Assembly (NCBI RefSeq): GCF_043290135.1
Contig: NC_134709.1
Coordinates: forward strand, 66,876,556 to 66,940,555
Reading direction: 5' to 3'
From: Rhipicephalus microplus
Taxonomy: Eukaryota > Arthropoda > Arachnida > Ixodida > Ixodidae
Length of the DNA stretch: 64,000 nt
A program made the position numbers and the translations under genes. Positions 11,377 to 22,792 of this stretch are shown in pieces. The notes under the pieces are model-generated. The model saw nothing but the letters and a program-made list of their open reading frames with translations. It had not been told where the DNA came from and made no database searches. How positions within the stretch are numbered: the first letter of the stretch is position 1; the number at the start of each line of letters is the position of its first letter.

Positions 11377-14001
11377 TTACAAAAACAGTAAAACTCGCGG
11401 AGAGGTTTTCTCTAGGACACATCGATGAACCCGTGCATCTAATCAAACGTGAAACTTTTCTAACATCTGTTTTGTTAGGACACCACATGAAGGGTCTAAC
11501 TATAATTATGACACATGCAGCGTTGTATATACGCAGTCAGTCTGTGCTTCATAAAATCTAATAAGTGCTAAAGCCTTCTGTTATGTAACAGGTTTTTACG
11601 TTCATACATTCAAGGCACAATTTTGAGGTTTGTGCATGTAGATGAAGCCGAGATTGTGGTCGTGCAACTGCACCATATCTATGAAAAGGAATTATTCAAG
11701 CTCAACTGGGAATGATTGAATGAAAATGGCTGTAGCATTACGAATAAGTGACTTAGGCAGGGAGTAACACAATGCGCAAAATGACCGATTGCCTGCCCGT
11801 CCACCACTTGAGATCGAGATGGCGTCCCAAACACCAAATAAGTTTTCATTCTCAATATACACTTGAAATAGTAACACTTAAAACCGAACAAACAAGTTAA
11901 GGAGCGCATCATATTTTCTGGTAATGCATGCACATGAACAAAGCGGGCATTTCACTATTTCAGCTAGCAAATAAAGGCACTATAAATTTATCACTAGTGA
12001 TGTAATTCAAATGCATAAGGATGGGCCATATACGAACTTCCTTCAACTCAGTTCATTTTTCACAACGAACAATCGAGAAAATGGACAACACTATTTCACA
12101 CACTTCTAAACACTTTGAGAGTAGTTATCTTAGGAGCAGTCGATATCAGCGATGTCTACTTGATGTTCATCCAAGACAATGACAAACGATTTGCGGGGCT
12201 CATGAAATGCCCATCGAAATACTGGTGGGGAAGTCGACTTGGTCGACCCATGTTATTTGCGGACAAGCACGTAGAGTAGACGCCATGCTCGTACAGTGTG
12301 ACCGACGATGTTGCGACCTCGAACCCATCTTTCACCAGAGCTTCGGCAGCATTGACGCTGTCTTCGTGGACGACTCGGACGACAGTCTGAGTCATCCACC
12401 ATGTGCACCCGTATAAGCGAACTGTTCATACGTATGGTGCCCCATCCATGGCTGGCTCATCTACAATGATGTCAACATGGTTCAGCGTGGAGTCATTTTC
12501 AATTGATGGACCTGAGTGACTTGACCGACGCCGAAACCTTGACGCCATGTTCTTCAAAACAAATGACTCTGACGAAACTCTTGTCCCTCTGTGTGTTTAG
12601 AAAAAGTGCTTAACGCTTTAGTGTACTCGGTCCACATAGCCGCTAGGAGGCTTATCTAATCTGGCTGTACAACACTCGATGTCACGAACAACATTTTTCA
12701 GATCCACACACGTTCAACCCTGCCGAATGTCTGACTCTTTTGAATACTTGTCTATGTTTATTTACATAAATAAATGTAGGATATTGATAATTCGGTAACC
12801 TGAAGGATGGCATAGGCGGAAGCTTCGGGAGGTAGCTTTTATAGGTTAACACAACTTGGCATTCGCGAATACAGTTTTTTCAGCCGCAGTTAGAAATGGT
12901 ATATAAATCTACCAGTTAAACTAATGTAACCACACTGCAATTGCTTCTTTAGCAAACAAAAAGCTCCACCGGGTATGTGCCACAGGCATTAGGAAGCCTT
13001 ACTACTGCGTAAACGAGCAATCAAGTTTCTTCGCGAGAAGAAACTAGGCTGGCCGTGTAAAAAAAGCCATCATCAATGTGGGCTCAGTAACTTGGCCGGC
13101 ACGCTCTCCATCTTCTGTTTGCATTTTATAGAGCGGGCCAATTTGTCCGGATCAACATGAGATAAATCAATCGGGCCAGATATAGAAGAAACATTAAAAA
13201 AGACAGGAGACAACCAATGCTTTCGGAGTGCGGGTCACTCATCCCGACTTTCATCCATGCTGAATAGGATGTCACAATCTAACCTTCAAGATTAAATGCC
13301 GGCCATCCAGTACACCCGCTTTAGGGCCCACTGGCTAGAGCAGCCGGTCTCCCCGTGGGAGTAAATGAATGGCGAGGGGTAACCATGGCGTTTGCAATGG
13401 ACTCCAAGAGAGTTGTACTTCTCTTTAACGTGGCATGTTCCAGCACAAAGAAACTACAGATCTGCGGAAATGTTACTTGGCAACCGTAACGATTATTGTG
13501 TATTTTTTCACCATCGCGTTGCTACTAACATCAAGCCAAGTTGAAAGACAACTTCAAAGTTACAACCGATTTTAACCTCACTAGAAAAAAATCAAGCCAC
13601 ATGCATCCATGCTACAGATGTTCTGTCTAGATACAGCAATAACTAAGAATGAGGTCAATCCGCGTCCTTGTGTATCAAGCTTGGCGCGTATTCATGCAAG
13701 CTTTGAGCCTTTTGGGCACTGCCGATTCAGACTGGGTCTCTTTGCCGTAAAAAGACTGAGCATTCCAACGGGCGCCGCATCCTATGAGATCCCCCCAAGC
13801 ACTGTGGCTTAAGTGCAGAGTAAGTAAGAGGTGTGGTCTACACAACTGGGTTCTAGAGTGCCTCAGTACTGGGCGCACGAAGGACCAACATTCTTTCAGG
13901 AAAAACCCCATTTGTTATTGAAACTAAGGGCTCTCCAACTACCAGGTAAACCAACGTCGCCTCTTTTTTTGGTACTGGATTGGAAGACCGCTTTTGTACT
14001 A
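11377..14001. other. No recognised gene
   Basis: An AT-rich stretch of 2.6 kb with only short unsupported open frames. A 9-bp-arm hairpin (AGTTTCTTC / GAAGAAACT, 4-nt loop) sits near 13,025-13,046. Nothing else stands out. Confidence 0.5.
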
Positions 14002-14230
14002 CCATTCACCATCCGTAATGGAATATTTCATCGCTGCAGCTACCACCCTGACGGCCGCAAATGGCTACTCGTCATACCCAGGCATCTCCGTGCCAGCATA
14101 TGCGCTGCTTTCCATGCCGATTCGCAGTGTGCACACGCCGACTCGTTCAAAACCTACGCCGGGCTACGTTTTCGGTTTTATTGGTGCGGCATGTACACAT
14201 TCGTTCAAAAGTACATTCGATCTTGCACAG
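14002..14230 (+). pseudogene. Ty3/gypsy integrase zinc-finger fragment
   Basis: The frame starting near 14,002 reads like the segment just before and within the integrase HHCC zinc finger of gypsy-type Pol: FTIRNGIFHR, HPDGRKWLLVIPRHLR, then a His followed by QCAHADSFKTY, FYWCGMYTFVQKYIRSC. The second cysteine of the C-x2-C pair is replaced (C-T-E-R), and no catalytic core follows. I read it as a short relic of a gypsy element, different in sequence from the one at 17.25-22.79 kb. Confidence 0.7.
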
Positions 14231-14339
14231 AGCGCCGCGAAATTTATGATTACCGAAAAGACAAACTTTCTTTCGTTTCGACCCAGATGTGTGGTTTTCG
14301 AACAATTCTGGTATTCTTAGTTTCAAACAAGCAATGATA

Positions 14340-16454
14340 ATAATATAAAGGAAGCCCACCTTGTAGGCCTTGTAAATTAGAAAAAGGCACTAAGAACAAC
14401 CATTTTCCTTAAGGGACCATCAAAGGATGTTGCCACTGCTACACAGACATCATGAAAATAATAATAAGGCATATATTAGAGGCACAAGCAATGCTCACTA
14501 ACGCACTGCCTCAACGACCACATCAAGTTAATCTAAGAGGTCGCACCTGAAAATACGCACAATATGTATGGTCACAATGCGAAAAAATAGCACACTTGAT
14601 TTGTGACCCGAGTGCCAAAATAGTGGCACTGATAGTGATGACATCAGTTCTGCGATTCATCTCTCATGAGGATTGACTCATATAAAAGTCCCTTGCATAA
14701 CGTGAAACGCATTCACGGCGTGGACAACGTGTCTTGAAACTTGTAGAGCAACTTCCATAGAAGCTCATGTATCCAGCAGTTGGCGTCTCACGGCCACCAT
14801 CGCCATCTGCCTATGTAGGGAACAGCAACAGCTAGCAAAAAATATATATACGACATCGTAACCAGCAGCAGGGGTGACGTCACGAATTTGCCCTAGTTGG
14901 CGTGAAGTCTGAGTTTTTTTTTTAAATTTACGTGCCGTTATAAATACGCCATTTTAGGTGACTTGTGGCTCAATAACAGCGGGCAATAGAGAGAAAAAAA
15001 CCAACAAGTAAAATTTCAAAAGCAAAGTTGTTTTAATAAGCAAATAGTAATCCTCTACTATAAACCGAAAACAATGCAGATGAAAATGCAACAACTGCTC
15101 ACAAGAATGTTAGTATAATACTTTAAAAACCCTCGTTGCCCAATCATAGAAAAGCACTGCAGCCATTCAGTAGCCATCAGAGCATCGCTTTGGAAACAGA
15201 GTACAGCGTCTCGTAGATCAGCATGTCGCATTTATTCACCATCACCAAAGGTGAAGGCATACCAGCCGTGTGACAGCGAAGGCAGTGCAATCACAGGGAG
15301 TGGCTATCTACACGCTCTGGGAGCTAAATCAGCTCTACAATATCATGCCAGTGAACAGCACATAGGCAAATAAATGAACTATGGAAGGTCCGCCCGAAAC
15401 CACCATGCAAAAGTGAGCTATGCTTCGATGACCTGGCGATGCGCCGGACTAAATGCAAGCCCCGATAGCATATTGCCTGCATACGCCCATACCCTCTTCC
15501 CCATTTATGGTATTGGAGCAAAAACTGAGGCAATTAACCATTTAGCCAGGTGTCAGGTAACTCGTATAATAAATTCATAGTTCTGACATATATAAAATTA
15601 CGACTAATTAATAAGAAGTTTTATCGAGTTGTTTAGTTTTGGTAATTTTCCCCTCCTCACCTAGTTTCAATTTAATCGTCGCCGGGCGTTGACGCCTTTG
15701 GCAATATGTTTCCAATTCTTTTCGTTCAAGTTTCGCGACCCATGCAACTTGACCATGGCGCGGAGCATTGGACATCGATTTTGTGTCAACCTCCGTCCAG
15801 ACACCGAGAAAATGTTCCGGATAAACGAGCTTGGCTCTAGTCTTAAGTATTCGCCTAAAACTGTAGGCAAAATGGCTTTAACCTGTCACCGAAGTCAAGA
15901 AAGTTTTTGCATAACGTTGTTCATCAACAGTGAAAAGGCAAAACGGCCAACGCTGTGTAAAGGCACTTTCACGTAACTACATCGATGAACCCCTCCATCA
16001 GTTGTGTCATTTATTCTTTGAACTATCACTTTTCCATCCACTTATCGTCAAACTGTATGAACGAGCGAAAACACGTCTGGTATTTATGTCACATGCTGCA
16101 GCATGCGAATACTGTGAGTGCGTCCACGTGTTGCACAACGCCAGAAATATGGTAACCACCACTTACCTTCGTCCCCTTCTCGTTTTCTACTACAGTGCGG
16201 AGAAAGTACGGCAACGTGGGCCATGTACGTCGCTTCACGGACACGCCTAGTCTTTCAGCATGGTCTCGAGCGGAACAAGTCTGGGACCCACCATTTCAAG
16301 GAGGGAGCACACAGCTTCAACTATACCTCTATTTTAGGTGTTCCAAGTGTCCTAACGGCAAATGCAAGGGCGTCGGCCACCGCTGCCGCACCGTGTGGTT
16401 CTAGCTATCGCGAATTTAAGGGTTGCATCCTTCTCGCCCTCTAACTGCATGATT
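14340..16454. other. No recognised gene
   Basis: Two kilobases without a supported gene. Several open frames of 60-100 codons (15.3-16.4 kb) lack any domain and overlap one another on both strands. Confidence 0.5.
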
Positions 16455-16652
16455 TTGATAAGGCTTAGCGCTGGACTCGAACGCTGGCCATGCCGGCCAC
16501 ATTTTGGGTGGAGACGAAAGCGCTCTGGGCTCGTGTGCTCATATTTAAGAACACGTAAAGAACCCCAGGTGGTCAAAATTTTCGCAGTCCTGCACTACGG
16601 CGTATGTCCTAATCATATAGTGGTTTTAAGACGTTAATTTCCCATTAATATT
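16455..16652 (+). repeat. Old 5'-truncated tRNA-derived SINE
   Basis: The body matches the other SINE copies in this window: CACGTAAAGAACCCCAGGTG, a CACTACGGCGT block, TAATCATAT-GTGGTTTT and GACGTTAA near the end. A degenerate B-box-like word (GGACTCGAACG) is at about 16,474. It is more diverged than the copies at 25.4 and 60 kb. Confidence 0.8.
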
Positions 16653-17252
16653 ATTTTTCAAGGTCCAGCGCAGATTTCGATGCGTTTGACAACCGCGAAG
16701 CTATGATCATATGCACTCATCAGCGGTGCCTTTTCGTCTTTCATGTAAGTAATCAATGTTCATAGTTTGCGCATCGGTCTCGTTATGCGGACTTGTTTGT
16801 GTTGCTAGGCGTGAAGTGTTGTTTGAATTTGTAGTAATGTGTAAGCCTTATTAAGGACATTCAAGCAGTATCGGATGATGTGGGATAAAACCCCCATCCC
16901 AACACCCGTTATGACAAACCTATAGCTTGCACAGACAAATCAGCCAACATGAAAATCTCTATTTGGTGAAGCTTCCATAGCACATAACCTAAATGGTGTT
17001 CAGCGCAAGTTTCAGAATCGCATCCACTGGAAGGTTAGCAACCCGCTCATTAGGACAGAAAATGATTAAGATTCAACACCAGAGAAGAACCTTCATTGGG
17101 AGATATCAAATCACTTTCATACCAAAACACGAGTATTGTTGCTGCACTCATGACCAAATCAGACGAATCACGTGGCCGAACACGCCAGTCAAACCTTGCA
17201 CTCTTATTTGGAAGAACGTGTGCGTCGACCAGGTACCGAATCTAGAATATAG
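16653..17252. other. No recognised gene
   Basis: No supported coding sequence. The segment abuts the outer edge of the 3' LTR of the minus-strand gypsy element at 17,253. Confidence 0.5.
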
Positions 17253-17419
17253 TGTCGCAGTACAACGCGAACAAAGCACAAGTACGCCTTGAGGCAGCGA
17301 AAGCAGCGTGTTCTCAACAGCTGAGCCACAAGATCTTCTTCGTTCTCGCGTCAAGCCAGAGGCCCACTACCTGGTGTCCGCTAAATCCCCCCATCATTGT
17401 TTTTGTCCACATGTAGACA
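17253..17419 (-). repeat. 3' LTR, 167 bp
   Basis: This copy matches the 5' LTR over its whole length except that it lacks one 45-bp unit and differs by a few substitutions. It is preceded in element orientation by a weak purine-rich stretch (GAGAGAGAGGCAAATGA) that could be the polypurine tract. Confidence 0.9.
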
Positions 17420-17504
17420 CGGGTCATTTGCCTCTCTCTCAAAGAGCATCGACCCGATGCGAAGTCAATAATGCAGTTTTTGTTAAAAGATAAGTCTCAC
17501 GCAA

Positions 17505-20500
17505 TCACTCGCTGACGTAAGGCTTCATGCGCACTACGTGAACGAGTTCAGGATGGTGCTGGCGACGACTGGTACTACACGAATTGTCGGGAACAACTTC
17601 GTAAGTGACGTCACTCAGTTGTCGCAGCATTTGGTATGGCCCAAAGTATCTTCTTAAGAGCTTTTCTGATAGTCCTCGTTTCCGTACGGGTGTCCAAATC
17701 CATACTTTGTCGCCAGTTTGATAGACAACTGCTCTGCGGTGAGCATTGTAGCGGCCTGCATCGTAGTCTTGCTGCTGGCGGATCCGTAAACGTGCCAGTT
17801 GTCTAGCTTCTTCCGCGCGTTCCGTAAACGTGTTGGCGTCTGGTCGATGTCGTCACTTTCGTGCAGCAGCATCGCATCTAACATAGTTCGTACTTCTCGT
17901 TCATGAACGAGGCTGAACGGGGTCATGCGGGTCGTTTCTTGCTTGGCCGTGTTGTACGCAAACGTTATGTATGGCAAAATTTCATCCCAATTTTTGTGTT
18001 CAATGTCTACGTACATCGAAAGCATGTCTTCAATGGTTTTGTTCAGACGCTCCGTCAGCCCGTTTGTTTGTGGGTGGTGACCAGTGGTCTTATGATGCGT
18101 TGTTCCACTCAGCATCAGGACGTGATCCAAGAGAGCTGCCGTATATGCGGTTCCTCTGTCTGTGATCACGACGGTTGGTGCACCATGCCTCAGTACAATA
18201 TTTTCGATGAAAAATATTGCCACCTCCGCTGCTGTACCTCTCTGAATAGCTTTTGTCTCGGCATAACGGGTCAGATAATCCGTCGCGACGATAACCCAGC
18301 GGTTTCCTGCATTGGAAATAGGAAGTGGGCCCAAAATATCCATGCCTATCTGGTAGAATGGAGCTGTTGGGACCTGCACGGGTTGCAGTAGGCCAGCTGG
18401 TTTAGTCGATGGTGACTTGCGTCGCTGGCAGTCGAGACAGGTACGAACGTGGTGCTTCACGGCTGTGGTTAGTCTCGGCCAGTAATACCTTTGCTGTACT
18501 CTGGCCAACGTTCTCATGTAACCCAAATGGCCAGAGGTCACCTCGTCGTGGCATGCTTTGAGTATTTCGATACGAAGGGCTGCTGGTATGACGAGCAGAT
18601 AGGCGGATCCTGTCGACGAAAAGTTTCTTTTGTAAAGTACTCCGCCCCGTAAACAAAACGATGACAATACTCTTGCGAAAACTCTTGGCGCCTTCTGAGA
18701 TCTGCCTTCCAAGTAGTTAATTAAGCCAAGCAACTCAGTGTCGTCACGTTGTTGCTGCGCAATGGCGGTCGTGTCGAGGACACCGAGAAATGCCGTTTCC
18801 TCCTCCTCGGGTAGGGTTGCCGACTCAATGGGTGAACGGGACAGACAGTCAGCGTCCATATGTCGCTTGCCTGACTTGTGCACGGCCGTCATGTCAAACT
18901 CTTGCAGTTTTAGGCTCCAACGCGCTAATCGGCCGGTGGGATCTTTTAGAATAGTTAACCAGCAAAGGGAGTGATGGTCACTAATAACTTTGAAGTGTCG
19001 GCCATACAAGTACAGGCGAAATTTCATTACTGCCCATACTACGGCGAGACATTCTTTCTCTGTTGTTGAATAGTTAGCCTCTGCGCGTGTTAGCGTTCGG
19101 CTTGCGTAGGCGATCACTCTTTCTGTGTCCTCTTGCCGTTGCACAAGCACAGCCCCAAGACCTACATTGCTAGCGTCTGTGTGAAGCATCGTCGGGGCTT
19201 CTTCGTCGAAGTGGGCGAGCACAGGGGGCGTTTGGAGACGTTGACACAGGTCATTAAAGGCAGCCTCCTGTTCTTCTTTCCACTCAAAGGCAACATCATC
19301 TCTTGTGAGACGAGTTAATGGCGACACGATGCGGGCGAAGTCTGCGATAAACCGGCGATAATAGGCACAAAGGCCTAGGAAGCGTCTGACAGCCTTCTTA
19401 TTGGAGGGTACTGACAACTGTGCGACGGCGGCAATTTTTCCAGGATCGGGCCGGACGCCTGCGTTGCTGACGACGTGACCGAGAAACTGAAGTTCGTGAA
19501 AACAGAAATGGCTCTTTTCTGGTTTCAATGTTAGCCCCGCGAACCGTATGGCACGTAAAACAACTTCCAGCCTTTTGAGATGCTCGTCAAAAGTGGTCGA
19601 AAACACTATAACGTCGTCCAGATAGACTAGGCACGTCTTCCACTTCAATCCCGAAAGTCCCGTGTCCATAAGCCTTTGAAAAGTTGCGGGCGCGGAGCAC
19701 AAACCGAAAGGCAAGACTTCAAATTCGTATAAACCATCTGGGGTCACAAAAGCGGTTTTCTCTCGGTCTCTTAAGTCTACTTCGATCTGCCAGTAACCAC
19801 TCCTCAGGTCTATGGAAGAAAAGTAGCGAGCGTGCCGAAGTCTGTCAAGGGAGTCATCAATACGTGGGAGCGGGTACACATCTTTCTTGGTCACCCGATT
19901 CAGCTTCCTGTAGTCCACGCAAAAACACAAGGTGCCGTCCTTTTTCTTTACTAGCACTACAGGCGATGCCCAGGGGCTCTGCGACGGTTGAATGACGTCA
20001 TCAGCAAGCATTTTCGCGACTTGTTGTTGTATGGCTTCGCGTTCCTTTGAAGCTACGCGATAAGGGTTCTGGTGGATAGGTCTCACCGTGTCCTCGGTGA
20101 TTATTCGGTGCTTTGTCAAAGGTGTTCGACCAACTCATGATGTCGTTGAAAAACAGTCGCGGAATTCGGCTAGCAGCTGAAGAAGTCTCTGTCGCTCGTC
20201 CTTTGACAGAGTGGTGCCAACATCGAGAATGGGTTCTGGTTCTTGATAAGGCTCTTCGTCCAATACCGACAAACATAAATAGCCTCGAATTTCTACAATA
20301 TTGTCGTACGAAGCGATAGCTGTGCCGTTCGGAAGGTGCCGGCGCTCAGCACTAAAGTTCGTCAGAAGTAAATTCGTGCGTCCACCAGTGAGACGGACGA
20401 TGCCTCGTGCGACCAGAATGCCATGACTAAATAGCAGCGAACCAATTTTGTCAGCAATGCCTTCGCCATCAAACGCTTCGTCGCCTTCTACTGAAACAAG

Positions 20501-20923
20501 AGTACATGACCGGGGCGGGACGACCACATCATCATCAATTATACGTAAAGTATTGCTTATTGCGTCTGAACAGTCAACTAAACCAGGGCTGTTGCGGAAT
20601 GTAATTGAACGGTCCGGGATGTTGATGACGGCAACATATTCTCTTAAGAAGTCCATCCCTATGATCAAGTCCTTGCAACACGAGGTGAGGATGACGAACG
20701 TCGCCACGAAAGAAGAGCCACCGATGTCGAGTCTTGCTGTACACCTTCCGACAGGCATCACCAACTGGCCGCCTGCTGTCCTCAGGTGAGGTCCCGTCCA
20801 CGTAGTCTTCACTTTTTTGAGGCGTACGGCAAGGTTTTCACTTATGATAGAAAAGTCGGCGCCGGTGTCAACTAAGGCTGTTACTTGCTGTCCGTCTACC
20901 GGAACGGTGAGATCTGTGGTCAC
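17505..20923 (-). pseudogene. pol: pol (protease-RT-RNase H-integrase), nonsense plus frameshift
   Basis: The protease segment (20,923-20,138) has the aspartyl motif LVDTGADFS. An in-frame TGA at 20,135-20,137 interrupts the link to RT; the same frame resumes and carries RT (VDYRKLN, then YLDDVIVFS at about residues 166-174 counted from 20,119), RNase H (HTDAS near 313), the integrase HHCC finger (H524, H531, C561, C564) and the D-D-35-E core (D594, D654, E690, with NGLTERLN). Near 17,825 one base appears to be missing: the integrase C-terminal region continues in another frame, with an intact GDKVWIWTPVRKRGL stretch, to a TGA at 17,505-17,507. All catalytic residues are otherwise present, so inactivation looks fairly recent. 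No transcript support is available. Confidence 0.93.
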
Positions 20924-21036
20924 AGTTTCGTCGGAGTTACAACTTCTCGGCTTTACAGCGTCCTGTGGTACAAGTAACGGGGGCTTTTTTTCGTCGCCTT
21001 GACGGCCTGCAACCTCACCCCCGGAGGTCGCCGCCT

Positions 21037-22398
21037 TCAGTTTCCCTGGCGTGGACTTGGTGACCTCCTTCCACTGACGTCGGCTGTAGTTCGGTGGCGC
21101 GACGAAGGCGAATATGCCGGAGACGGAGAGCGTGGTCGACGTCCCATACCTGGCTGGTAATCAGGCACACTGTCGTAATTATTGGCACGGCGGTTGTCAA
21201 AATGGGACTGAGACAAGGGGAGTCCTTGAGAATGAGTGTCCCGGCGTGGTGCGTAGCCGTCGTTGGCGCGTCGATCGTCAGACCATTGGCGAAGAGGTCG
21301 AAACATATCTACGTGGTGCCAGCAATGGCGGGAAATGTGGCCAACCCCTCCACAGGTAAAACAAAGCGGGCGCCTATCTACAGTGCGCCAGGCGTCTGTT
21401 TAACGAAGCTGTGGACGTCGCAATGGCTCGTAATGTGGCAAATGCCGTGTCTCGTTGGGAGACGGCTCTTGGTACGGCGGCATTTCGTACGGCGGTACGA
21501 CGGCAGGACGTCGCGGTGTCTGTTTTTGTGGTGACCAAGGAACGGCTGCCGATGGCTGGTGGTACGACGGCGCAACGGGCGGCGGGCGGCGAAGCGCGGC
21601 TGCGTAGCTCATAGGTCGCTTATCGTCAGTAGGATCAGCTGTTGAAAACGCTTGGCGTATTTCTTCGCGGACGACTTCAGCGACAGACGCCATGGGTGGT
21701 TCCGTGACCAGATTTCGGAACTTCAGCAGCTCTTCGCGAACAATCTCTCTTATCGAATCGGGCAACGAGCTTTGATGGTCAGATGCTGTAGCGGCGACTT
21801 GCATGTGGGCGCTGCTGGACAAGCGATCGTATTGTCGGCATCGTAGGTGAAGCGCCCGTTCGATAGCCATAGCTTCTTTGATGAAGTCTGTCACGGCGCT
21901 TGGCGGGTTCCGCAAAAGTCCGGCGAACAGTTGCTCTTTAACACCGCGCATGAGGTAGCGCAACTTTTTGTCGTCGGTCATGTGCGGGTCAGCTTTACGG
22001 AAGAGACGGGCCATGTCCTCAGCGAACATTGCGACCGTTTCATTGGGTTTCTGAACCCGTAGCTCGAGTAAATGCTGCGCACGTTCGCGCCGGTCAACAT
22101 CGGCAAATGTGTCAATCATCCCACTTTTAAAGTCGCTCCATGATGGCAAACTGCCTTCTCTGTTCTCGTACCAAGTTTTAGCGCTGTCATCGAGATAAAA
22201 ATAGGCGCGGGAAAGCCTTTGTTCAAGGGACCACTGGTTGGTGTAAGCGACACGTTCATAGTGATCAAGCCATTCTTCGACGTCTTCATGCGCTCCACCA
22301 CCAAAGCGATCAGGCACCAGCGGTGAAAAAAAGGTTACCTGAGATGGGGTTGGCAAACTACTGTCTCGTAGTAACTGTTGTGGATTGGCGGTGGCCAT
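21037..22398 (-). pseudogene. gag: gag of the gypsy element, one in-frame stop
   Basis: I place the start at the ATG at 22,398 (MATANPQQLL), because the open frame upstream of it runs back into the LTR. The capsid-like region follows (WLDHYERVAYTNQWS, RAYFYLDDSAKTWYENRE, ELRVQKPNETVAMFAEDMARL), as in Ty3/gypsy retrotransposon Gag proteins. The frame meets TAA at 21,400-21,402 and then continues open in the same frame to 21,037, through a zinc knuckle C-x2-C-x4-H-x4-C (CFTCGGVGHISRHC) and a Ser/Pro/Arg-rich tail (SPSPAYSPSSRHR). A single nonsense change therefore separates capsid from nucleocapsid. Confidence 0.88.
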
Positions 22399-22562
22399 TG
22401 GTCGATCTGAGCGGTGCTTTGTATAGTGTTCCTGTGAGAGAGTGAACTCTGGAAGGAGGCCTCGCAAGCGACGGCTGAAGCGATGCACGGGAGTGTTGAC
22501 AAGTGCTTCTGGGCTGGATGAACGGCTCCCCGTGGGAGTGTGGAGCATCAGGCGGGGTCGCG

Positions 22563-22579
22563 GGCCAGCACCTCCACCA
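22563..22579 (-). promoter_or_regulatory. Putative tRNA primer-binding site
   Basis: One base after the CA end of the 5' LTR the minus strand reads TGGTGGAGGTGCTGGCC. The opening TGG complements the CCA tail of a tRNA, and the spacing of one base is usual for Ty3/gypsy elements. I cannot say which tRNA it matches. Confidence 0.6.
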
Positions 22580-22580
22580 G

Positions 22581-22792
22581 TGTCGCAGTACAACGCGAAC
22601 AACGCACAAGTACGCCTTGAGGCAGCGAAAGCAGCGTGTTCTCAACAGCTGAGCCACAAGATCTTCTTCGTTCTCGCGCCAAGCCAGAGGCCCACCACCT
22701 GGTGTCCGCTAAATCCACCCGCGCCAAGCCAGAGGCCCACCACCTGGTGTCCGCTAAATCCCCCCATCATCGTTTTTGTCCACATGTAGACA
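22581..22792 (-). repeat. 5' LTR, 212 bp with internal 45-bp tandem duplication
   Basis: It is 45 bp longer than the 3' LTR because a unit beginning GCGCCAAGCCAGAGGCCCAC (starting at about 22,677) occurs twice in tandem. An LTR copied from one template should be identical at both ends at insertion, so the duplication in one copy, or its loss in the other, is later. At 167-212 bp these are short LTRs for Ty3/gypsy. Confidence 0.9.

Larger units (their letters stand above)
17253..22792 (-). mobile_element. Ty3/gypsy LTR retrotransposon, inactivated
   Basis: Direct repeats at 17,253-17,419 and 22,581-22,792 bracket gag and pol on the minus strand; in element orientation both begin TGTCTACATG and end ACTGCGACA, the TG...CA ends expected of LTRs. 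Between them lie a primer-binding-site candidate, gag with a CCHC knuckle, a protease with DTGA, RT, RNase H and integrase, in Ty3/gypsy order. Pol is in the -1 frame relative to gag. At least three lesions (TAA in gag, TGA between protease and RT, a frameshift in the integrase C-terminus) make it non-autonomous. The five bases flanking each end (TATAG and CGGAT) do not match, so no target duplication is visible. Confidence 0.93.

Noticed and set aside
17903..18391. 162-codon plus-strand frame
   Set aside because: It is a shadow of the gypsy pol gene on the minus strand, which carries the integrase catalytic residues there.
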